Assembly (NCBI GenBank): GCA_024196135.1
Contig: JAMQCK010000894.1
Span: 1-14,315, forward strand
Direction of reading: 5' to 3'
Origin: Pleurotus ostreatus/Saccharomyces cerevisiae fusant
Taxonomy: Eukaryota; Opisthokonta
DNA: 14,315 nucleotides
Shown: positions 7,720 to 14,315 of the stretch, piece after piece
Layout: the number at the start of each line of letters is the position of its first letter
How positions within the stretch are numbered: position 1 is the first letter of the stretch
The notes under the pieces: model-generated
Told to the model about the DNA's origin: nothing
Database searches by the model: none
Seen by the model: the letters and a program-made list of their open reading frames with translations, nothing else
Position numbers and translations under genes: made by a program

Positions 7720-10030
7720 TCAGAGCGCTGCGCGACCAGCCGTCTACGGAGCTTCATGAGTTCTACGCCTGGCTATGAACCCCGCCGCAAACTCACCTCG
7801 AACGGCAGCAGTGCCATCAGCAATGCAGTGACAATGAAGAGCGAGGCCGCGACGAAGATGGACCTTGGCAGTGCACTTGGTAAGTACAGGGCCGCGCACA
7901 TCCTGACGAGGGACGTACGCATTAGCTGTCGCCGAGCCTGTCTCCCCCTCGGCTGATTTTGTGGCAATCTGAATCACCGGCGCCAGAATCCCGGCCAGCC
8001 AGTTCAGCGACGAGCAGATCGACTCTCCGGTTCCACGGTGAGGTGCAGGAAAGACCTGAAGGCCCATCAGTACGCATCCTGGTCGTCTGAGAATCAGAGA
8101 CATACCTCCAGCGTATACGTGTATAACACCGCGTACATCGCATTGCTCGCGGCCGACGAGATGCACGAGAAGGCAAGTATGGCAGCCTCATTTGTGCTCA
8201 GCGTGAAGAGGAATAGCAGAATACCGGTTAGCAGCGTCTCGAAAACCATGCTTAGCTTGCGCCCCATCAACTTGAAGCGCCCCGGCGGGCCGCGCGATCC
8301 AGAGTCAACAAACAAGCACGCGATTGCGGGGCCGACCATGCCGACGACAGAGATGATGGTGTAGTTGCGGTAGACGGTGTTGATGGAGGAGTCTGAGTCG
8401 ACGCGACGTGCAAGGTAGAGCGGGAGGAAGACGAAGAAGAGTGGAGAAGCGACGCCGGTGATACTGAGAGGCTGATCAGTAAGGGGTGAGAAACATAGCT
8501 AGAGTCGAAGACTAACGTCCAGATCGACATTGTCATGGCCGTGTTGATGGCGAGTCTTCTCCCAGCGAAGAGTGGTTTCAGATGCAACCTGGACAAGATC
8601 GTCAGGGGCTTCAGAACTGATACTTGGTATATTGACGAACAGAGATAGCTGGGAAAAGGAGTTCTTGATGATGTCCTTTCGCGAGATACGCGTCGTGACT
8701 TTGACACGTTGCATATCCTCGAGCGTCAAGGTGATCTCCTGGCCATTGCGCTTCGCCAGATGACGCAGAACCTGAGAGCGTAAGTCGGGTGAGCAGCATT
8801 TGCGGTGGAGATGCTAGCTTACGGCCAGAGCCTCTTCATCGCGTCCCTTGGCGATGAGATACTTTGACGACTCCTGTAAGTCGAACACGACGCAGCGGAG
8901 AAGGAACATCACGAAGGTCAATGCGCCTCTGAGAAATTGGATATCAGGTCAGGTCGCAATACCGCAGCTTGCAAACCTACAGTGCATAGAAGGTGTATCG
9001 CCATCCCATATTCGCGCCCTTTGCGCACTCTTCCGGCGATACGGACGGATTACAAGAGAAATTGGCGATGAAGCCCCATGCGACGACGGAGGCGACGAGT
9101 TGGCCGAATGCCCACATTACCGAGAGGAAGGTGACAGTGTACTGCAAGCGCGTCAGCGAGCACACCAGTTCGATAGCCTGGTACTGACTTGGTGCGACCG
9201 CGGGATATGTTCGAGGTATATCGCCCCTGTGGCGGCATGAGATAGGCTTTCGAGGAGAACAAGCGCATACCGTCGACTGGTATACTGGAATAAAATTGAG
9301 CGTGTGCTGGTGGAAGCCCTGAGGCTAACTCGAACTCACTTTCCGCCGACACCGAAGCCCAAGAGGGCCACGAGCACGTTCAGGGTGACGAAGTCTGGTG
9401 ACGCTCCAGCAGCGATCCCGAAGACGCCTGCAAGGAAGAGGGTAATCTACGAAGTTGAGTAGGTTTGACTAGAGTTTCTGTTCAGAAAGACTTACATTGA
9501 AAGACACCTTACGCCCAACGATGTCGGCGATAGTGCCCCAAGTGACGGCACCAATCCCAAGGCCAGCGTACAAGGACAGCATGATGAACTCGATCCGCTT
9601 GGGGTTCAGCTCCTGCTGTATCTGACTGAGAACGATGGCGACACCCTGCGCCCAGATATCTGTGTATTGATGAGCATGATGATCTGGCTAGACATGGAAG
9701 CGGCGCTTACTGTCCGCCATCCACCCAAGCCCGGTTACCAGGAAGAGCTGGACCTGATAGCGTCCGAAGCCCACCCTGACATGCTGGTCAGGCGTCGTGA
9801 GACTGCAACGGAGGAATAGAATGCATACTCCTCTTGTAAACATCGATTCACTGGTGATGCACCGCGTTCGGATGTATGTATGAGGAAACAAAGTGCTTTG
9901 TCGGCGCACCTAAGTCGCTTTTCAGTTCGTACGCCCTTTGTACGCCAACTTCTTCCACCAGCTCATCGAGGTCGTCGTTCTCAATCTGTTCCTCCACCAC
10001 AACAGTCTTCGCAGCGTCGTCCGCAGTCAT
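7720..10030 (-). CDS. MFS transporter paralogue B (SV2/SVOP-like, sugar-porter-like), 15 exons, 528 aa
   Basis: Seen: exons 9910-10030, 9829-9850, 9711-9775, 9496-9659, 9340-9446, 9271-9284, 9189-9226, 8981-9141, 8823-8928, 8641-8771, 8517-8588, 8106-8463, 7919-8055, 7797-7863 and 7720-7743 join in phase to 528 codons plus TGA. All 14 introns (44-59 nt) have GT-AG ends. Landmarks: acidic N-terminus (MTADDAAKTVVVEEQ), VNRCLQEEVGFGRYQ, motif A GTIADIVGRK at residues 111-120, NIPVDG, NMGWRYTF, FDLQESSKYLIAKGRDEEAL, EVFPAPHRGTG at 453-463, C-terminal ETAGRAAL. About 12 membrane segments are expected. Role: proton-linked or facilitative transport of a small solute, substrate unknown. Differences from A: an extra intron splitting LE|VFPAPHRG (8056-8105), a shorter central loop (SGSRGPPGRFK), and LEVFP rather than PEVFP in the conserved motif. 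The start is the ATG at 10030; the frame continues upstream only through a TTG. A TATA box lies about 50 nt upstream. Confidence 0.9.
9271..9284 (-). other. 14-nt micro-exon of transporter B
   Basis: TTCCAG precedes and GTATGC follows these 14 nt, which encode the IPVDG core joining FGVGGN to GAIYLEHIPRSHQ. Both neighbouring phases require it. Confidence 0.8.
9829..9850 (-). other. 22-nt micro-exon of transporter B
   Basis: It lies between acceptor ATCACCAG and donor GTATGC and encodes VNRCLQEE across its junctions. Without it exon 1 (phase 1) cannot join exon 3 (phase 2). The counterpart in A is the same length and gives the same eight residues. Confidence 0.8.
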
Positions 10031-10077
10031 AGTAGCGAACGAAGAAAGCAGGTCCGCCAAAAGAGCGCACGAGCCGA

Positions 10078-10083
10078 TTTATA
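10078..10083 (-). promoter_or_regulatory. TATA box of transporter B inside an inverted repeat
   Basis: TATAAA (minus strand) lies about 50 nt before the ATG. It occupies the spacer of a perfect 6-bp inverted repeat, GAGCCG-N7-CGGCTC, at 10071-10089. The inner CCG/CGG triplets resemble half-sites of fungal Zn2Cys6 regulators, which is an inference. Confidence 0.55.
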
Positions 10084-10115
10084 CGGCTCAGCAGCAGTGA
10101 CAGCGCTGATCTGAC

Positions 10116-10131
10116 GTGAATGGCCATTCAC
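10116..10131. promoter_or_regulatory. 16-bp perfect palindrome upstream of transporter B
   Basis: GTGAATGGCCATTCAC is its own reverse complement. It lies about 35 bp upstream of the TATA box of transporter B, with a smaller palindrome CAGCGCTG at 10101-10108 between. A dimeric regulator site is a reasonable guess. Confidence 0.45.
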
Positions 10132-10938
10132 TGCGGCGTCAGTGCGGCAGCGGTTAAGTGTAGTTGATAAGGTCGGTTTGGAAGGGTGCAAGCACCGAGC
10201 CTCCCGTATTCTATAGAAGGGTTGAGGGGAGGGTCCAATGGTCTGAACAGAAGTACGGAAAGCTTGTTTCAGCAATGTCCATGTAGGCAGGCTCGCACGC
10301 GCGACATCGTATCTTTAAGAGGGGGAGCACTGGAAGCGGTATGCTTTATTGCATGGACCGGCTATAGCAAGTCGACTGCGCTGCCTTCAGGCGTTACACT
10401 ATGGGTTCGTCCTGCGGTAACGGGTACTGGAAGGTCAAACTTGGATGCAATTCGAAAAGAGGGTTGACAGCACACTCACGTATTTTCATATCGCGCTCAC
10501 AAAGCAGCATCGAGCAAAGTTACGCAATTTACCAGAGCCTCTGTACAAGCAAAAGGGTCGAGGTCATGGTGATGGTGATGGCGCCAAACAGCCGCAACTT
10601 TTGATTCTGCTCGAGCACGTGGCCACCGGCATCTTCCACTTGTCCCCAACCGCCATCTGCCTGGGCGCGGCCCAATTGCTGCCCTCGCTAGTCAGAGAAA
10701 TGTCGCCAACCGTTCGTCGTATTCACCTGCCTCCACTGAATGGGAGGGACCGAACATCCGGATAGTCACGATCCCCACCCAACCTTTCCCCAACTATTCA
10801 TGAGTGCGTGTACATGAATGTTTCTTCCTCCTTGCATTGCCCGAATATTTCCTTGTATTCTCTCTGCTTCCACCGTCCATCTCTCCCTCTCCCTCGACCC
10901 CAGGCGAGAGGCTCGGATACTAATAGTGGGGAAGCAGG
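10132..10938. other. Divergent intergenic region, no gene recognised
   Basis: This stretch lies between the transporter B promoter and the core promoter of the purine gene. Frames such as 10445-10765 are open for about 100 codons but show no family features; one contains a short GAT-rich run (GGTGATGGTGATGG). The right part (about 10770-10910) becomes pyrimidine-rich, as in promoters of housekeeping fungal genes. An inverted pair ATTCATG/CATGAAT lies at 10796-10819. Confidence 0.5.
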
Positions 10939-10976
10939 TCCACGTGGAGTTTTGATCTTATCTTCGATCGCGATCG
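10939..10976. promoter_or_regulatory. Palindromic boxes before the purine gene
   Basis: TCCACGTGGA at 10939-10948 is a perfect palindrome around a CACGTG E-box, and CGATCGCGATCG at 10965-10976 is a perfect 12-bp palindrome. They lie 130-170 bp before the ATG at 11108. No TGACTC Bas1-type site, used by yeast ADE genes, was seen nearby. Confidence 0.4.
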
Positions 10977-11050
10977 CTCAGACTTGCTGGATTGTCATTT
11001 TCAGACTCATCGTTCTCCTCGTCCAGCAACTCGAGACTCTAAAAGAGCCG

Positions 11051-11105
11051 GTATTTACCTCCATATCCTCTCGATGTACACATGTCGATCGATGCACTTG
11101 CACAG
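11051..11105 (+). other. Possible 55-nt leader intron of the purine gene
   Basis: GCCG|GTATTT at 11051 and TTGCACAG at 11105 could bound an intron of typical size ending two bases before the start codon (aaATG). It contains all three upstream ATGs (11074, 11082, 11092), which are out of frame with the main start. Donor and branch site are only fair matches. Confidence 0.4.
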
Positions 11106-11107
11106 AA

Positions 11108-14100
11108 ATGCTCGTCCTCTCTGGATCGTCGGCGCTTACCATCTCCAAACGCGCCGTGCTCCTCGGGAGCATCCAGGCGGTGTGCCCGCAAGTCATCTCC
11201 GTGGACGCAATCTGGTTGCATCTCGTCAATGGGACCTCAAAAGAGAAGGAGGAGGAACTTGCGGACACGGAGAGTGCATCGTGTCGCGCGCTGAACAGCC
11301 TACTGTCTTACGGAGACGACGATCAGCTGAAGGGGACGCTGGCGCGCTTCAGGAAAGGCGAGAACGTCGTGTACGTGGTCCCCCGCCCCGGTTCTATCTC
11401 CCCCTGGTCCAGCAAGGCGACCGACATTGCTCGTATCTGCGGACTGGGCGACCACATCGACCGCCTCGAGCGCGGCAGCGCGTACGTCCTCGAGCTTGAG
11501 GGTGGCGCGAAGCTGACGCCCGCCGCTCTCGCCACCTTCACCGATCACATCCACGATCGCATGACCCAGATCGCGGGGCTCACGCTCCCCGATGCGGAAC
11601 TCCTCTTCTCCCACCATGCTCCTCGACCCCTGCGTACCGTCGCGCTGCGCGACCAGGCGCCTGAGGCGGCACGGAAGACACTCGAGGAGGCGAACCGCAC
11701 GCTTGGCCTCGCGCTCGCGCCGGACGAGATGGACTATCTAGTGTCCGCGTACACGGCGCACGTCGGGCACGACCCCACCGACGCGGAGCTGTTCATGTTC
11801 GCGCAGGTCAACTCGGAGCACTGCCGGCACAAGATCTTCAACGCGGCGTGGACGGTGGACGGCGTACAGCAGGACGCGTCTCTGTTCCAGATGATCCGCA
11901 ACACGGAGAAGGTCATCGAGGGACGGCGCACAATCTCTGCGTACTCGGATAACGCGGCGGTGCTCGAAGGGCAGGCCGCGGTGCACCACTTCCGCGTACA
12001 ATCGCACGACGTCGTACGCGAGCCCGTCTGGACGGTGGACGCGGAGCCCGAGGACGCACCGATGCTCATCAAGGTCGAGACGCACAACCACCCGACCGCG
12101 GTGTCGCCCTACCCTGGCGCTGCGACCGGCTCCGGCGGCGAGATCCGCGACGAGGGCGCCACTGGCCGCGGCTCAGAGCCCAAAGCGGGCCTCGCGGGTT
12201 TCACCGTCTCCAACCTGCGCATCCCGGGCTTCACGCAGCCCTGGGAGGCGCACTCGGTCGGCAAGCCCGCGCACATCGCGTCCGCGCTCGATATCATGCT
12301 CGAGGCGCCGCTCGGGGCGAGCGCGTTCAATAACGAGTTTGGCCGGCCTGCGCTGGCGGGGTACTTCCGCACGTTCGAGGTGGAGGCGGCGCCTGGGGAC
12401 ATACGTGGGTACCACAAGCCGATCATGGTCGCGGGCGGGTACGGCACCGTGCGGCCCCAGCACTCTCTCAAGGGCAAGATCCAGCCCGGCGCGCGCCTCG
12501 TCGTCCTCGGCGGGCCCGGCATGCTCATCGGCCTCGGCGGCGGGGCGGCAAGCAGCCAGGCGAGCGGCGCGGGGAGCGCCGACCTCGACTTTGCCAGCGT
12601 GCAGCGCGACAACGCGGAGATGCAGCGCCGGTGCCAGCAGGTCATCGCCGCGTGCGTAGCGGCGGGGGCGGAGAACCCCATCGCGAGCATCCACGACGTC
12701 GGCGCGGGCGGGCTGTCGAACGCGCTCCCGGAGCTCGTGCACGACGCGGGGCTGGGGGCCGCGTTCGAGATCCGCGATGTGCCGGTGGCGGACTCGTCGT
12801 TGAGTCCAATGGAGATTTGGTGCAATGAGAGCCAGGAGCGCTATGTGCTGGCGCTGGAGACCGATGGGGTGGAGGCGTTTGAGCGTGTTGCGCGCCGGGA
12901 GCGGTGTCCGTATGCGCTCGTCGGAACGGCGACGGAAGAGGAGGACCTCGTCGTCACGGACAGGCTGTTGAAAGAGGACGTCGTGCGCCTCCCCATGTCC
13001 ACCCTCTTCGGCAAGCCGCCGAAGATGTCGCGCACCGACTCTACTCTCGGCCCCGCGCTCTCCGCCTTCGACGCATCCTTATCCGCCCACCTTTCCCCTG
13101 GAGCGTTCATCACAGACCGCATAGCACTAGCTGCGAACCGCGTTCTCCGCCTCCCCTCTGTCGCCTCGAAGAACTTCCTCATCACCATCGGCGACCGCTC
13201 CATCACCGGCCTCGTCGCGCGCGACCAGATGGTCGGCCCCTACCAGGTGCCCGTCGCCGACGTCGCTGTCACCCGCGCGTCCTACGATTTCTTCACGCAC
13301 ACCGGCGAGGCAATGGCCATGGGCGAGCGCACGCCACTCGCCGTCGCTAACGCACCCGCCTCAGCGCGCATGGCGGTCGCGGAGGCGCTGGCGAACCTCG
13401 CGGCTGCGGCGGTTGACCTACCAAACACGAAGCTCAGCGCGAACTGGATGTGCGCGGCGGGGAAGGCTGGCGAGGGAGCGGCGCTGTATGCGGCGGTGAA
13501 GGCGGTTGGGATGGAGCTATGCCCCGCGCTTGGCGTCGGCATCCCAGTCGGGAAGGATTCGATGTCAATGGCCATGCGCTGGGAGGGCGAGGGTGAGGGT
13601 GGCGAGAAGGTGAAGCGGGAGGTGGCGAGCCCGCTGTCACTGATCGTGACGGCGTTCGCGCCAGTGCGCGATGTGCGGGAAACATGGACGCCGATGTTGA
13701 GGCGCGATGCGGGCGAGACGGTCCTTGTGCTAGTGGATGTAGCGGGCGGGAAGCAACGTCTTGGTGGCTCGGCGCTCGCGCAAGTGTTCAGCACCGTCGG
13801 CGCGGAGACGCCGGATGTGGACGACGCCGGCGTGTTGAAGGCCTTCCTCACCGGGTGTCAGAGCATCAGGCGCGAGAAGCCGGGATTGGTGCTGGCGTAC
13901 CACGACCGCTCGGACGGCGGCTTGTTCACTACTCTTGCGGAGATGGCCTTCGCTGGACGGGTTGGTGTCGATGTCAACATCGACGCGCTTGGCGGAGATG
14001 CCATATCCGCGCTCTTTAACGAGGAGCTCGGGGCGGTGTGCCAGGTGCGGACCACCGACGCGGATGCCTTCGCGGCGGTCTTCGAGACTGCAGGTGTCCC

Positions 14101-14315
14101 GCGTAGCTCGATTTACTCCCTCGGGATGGTTGATACTGCCAAGGAGGACTTCGTCGTCCGCTCTGGAGATGCAGTCATCTACAGCAGCACTCGCGCTGAG
14201 TTGCAGACGGCATGGGCGGAGACGTCTTTCCAGATGCAGTCTCTCCGCGACAACCCTTCCTGCGCCGCCCAGGAGCATGCTTTGATCACTGCACCTGCCC
14301 ACCGCGGCCTTTCGT
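11108..14315 (+). CDS. ADE6: Phosphoribosylformylglycinamidine synthase (FGAM synthase), 5' part, cut by window edge
   Basis: This is the large eukaryotic-type FGAM synthase of de novo purine synthesis, which makes FGAM from FGAR, glutamine and ATP in the cytosol. Seen: one frame runs 1069 codons with no stop or intron. Residues 1-170 or so form the PurS-like N-terminal domain (MLVLSGSSALTI...VISVDAIWLHLVNG). The linker and first synthetase half follow: FMFAQVNSEHCRHKIFN at about 230-245, ETHNHPTAVSPYPGAATGSG from 324, NNEFGRP, GYGTVRPQHSLKG, GGPGMLIGLGGGAASS from 468, SIHDVGAGGLSNALPEL from 527. The second, structural AIR-synthase-like half includes TGLVARDQMVGPYQVP, PVGKDSMSM, YHDRSDGGL and LFNEELG. 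Known: family proteins are about 1,300-1,350 aa and end in a glutamine amidotransferase domain. That domain, with its catalytic Cys-His-Glu, lies beyond the edge. The start is the first ATG giving the conserved LxLxGxxALT opening. ADE6 is the yeast name. Confidence 0.96.
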   Translation, partial: MLVLSGSSALTISKRAVLLGSIQAVCPQVISVDAIWLHLVNGTSKEKEEELADTESASCRALNSLLSYGDDDQLKGTLARFRKGENVVYVVPRPGSISPWSSKATDIARICGLGDHIDRLERGSAYVLELEGGAKLTPAALATFTDHIHDRMTQIAGLTLPDAELLFSHHAPRPLRTVALRDQAPEAARKTLEEANRTLGLALAPDEMDYLVSAYTAHVGHDPTDAELFMFAQVNSEHCRHKIFNAAWTVDGVQQDASLFQMIRNTEKVIEGRRTISAYSDNAAVLEGQAAVHHFRVQSHDVVREPVWTVDAEPEDAPMLIKVETHNHPTAVSPYPGAATGSGGEIRDEGATGRGSEPKAGLAGFTVSNLRIPGFTQPWEAHSVGKPAHIASALDIMLEAPLGASAFNNEFGRPALAGYFRTFEVEAAPGDIRGYHKPIMVAGGYGTVRPQHSLKGKIQPGARLVVLGGPGMLIGLGGGAASSQASGAGSADLDFASVQRDNAEMQRRCQQVIAACVAAGAENPIASIHDVGAGGLSNALPELVHDAGLGAAFEIRDVPVADSSLSPMEIWCNESQERYVLALETDGVEAFERVARRERCPYALVGTATEEEDLVVTDRLLKEDVVRLPMSTLFGKPPKMSRTDSTLGPALSAFDASLSAHLSPGAFITDRIALAANRVLRLPSVASKNFLITIGDRSITGLVARDQMVGPYQVPVADVAVTRASYDFFTHTGEAMAMGERTPLAVANAPASARMAVAEALANLAAAAVDLPNTKLSANWMCAAGKAGEGAALYAAVKAVGMELCPALGVGIPVGKDSMSMAMRWEGEGEGGEKVKREVASPLSLIVTAFAPVRDVRETWTPMLRRDAGETVLVLVDVAGGKQRLGGSALAQVFSTVGAETPDVDDAGVLKAFLTGCQSIRREKPGLVLAYHDRSDGGLFTTLAEMAFAGRVGVDVNIDALGGDAISALFNEELGAVCQVRTTDADAFAAVFETAGVPRSSIYSLGMVDTAKEDFVVRSGDAVIYSSTRAELQTAWAETSFQMQSLRDNPSCAAQEHALITAPAHRGLS

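Noticed and set aside
9271..9850. Frameshift in transporter B near its second exon
   Set aside because: An apparent phase conflict between exon 1 and the IGFG-type exon disappears once the 22-nt exon at 9829-9850 is included.
1284..10030. A secondary-metabolite cluster of oxygenase plus transporters
   Set aside because: There is no core synthase, P450, methyltransferase or regulator. The transporters look like general solute carriers and the next gene is housekeeping.
10445..10765. 106-codon plus-strand frame in the intergenic region
   Set aside because: Composition is unlike coding DNA of the neighbours, no domain is recognisable, and it sits in what should be promoter DNA.
12109..12825. 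Long open frame of 238 codons on the minus strand
   Set aside because: It lies antisense to the FGAM synthase coding frame and follows from high GC at third codon positions. Other antisense frames between 11300 and 14302 are rejected for the same reason.

Overview
The window looks like a piece of a basidiomycete (probably Agaricomycete, Polyporales-like) nuclear genome. The protein-coding genes are cut by many short GT-AG introns, mostly 44-73 nt with CTRAY-type branch sites, and coding GC is high. Encoded families match those of wood-decay mushrooms. The species assignment is an inference; no database search was possible.

Layout, left to right: 1-1283 holds no recognisable gene. A five-exon gene on the minus strand (1284-2678) encodes a secreted phosphatidylethanolamine-binding-protein-like (PEBP) protein; one of its introns is ten times the usual size and carries repeats. 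A divergent intergenic region (2679-3438) separates it from a six-exon plus-strand 2-oxoglutarate/Fe(II) oxygenase of the isopenicillin-N-synthase-like type (3439-4818). This gene converges on two tandem minus-strand MFS transporter paralogues, called A (4997-7417) and B (7720-10030), each of 15 exons. After a roughly 1.1 kb divergent promoter region comes the plus-strand gene for phosphoribosylformylglycinamidine synthase (de novo purine synthesis, ADE6/PurL type). It is open from 11108 to the window edge without an intron and loses its C-terminal glutaminase domain to the edge.

I rebuilt the spliced models by hand from splice signals, reading phase and comparison of the two paralogues. The outcome is a set of very small exons (9, 14, 17, 22, 24 nt) without which the frames do not join. 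The two transporters share nearly identical exon lengths (22, 65, 164, 107, 14, 38, 106, 72, 67, 24), proving tandem duplication, but differ by one intron each way. Transporter A also has a 9-nt exon, a GC-AG intron and an intron whose 3' end reads CG instead of AG, so its integrity is in doubt.

The genes do not form an obvious pathway. The purine gene is housekeeping; the transporters, oxygenase and PEBP protein are unrelated neighbours as far as the sequence shows. No CRISPR array, prokaryotic operon, tRNA or intact transposon was found. The most unusual content is the micro-exon architecture, the suspect splice sites of transporter A, a candidate 224-bp inverted-repeat element inside the PEBP intron, and a set of palindromes around the TATA box of transporter B.
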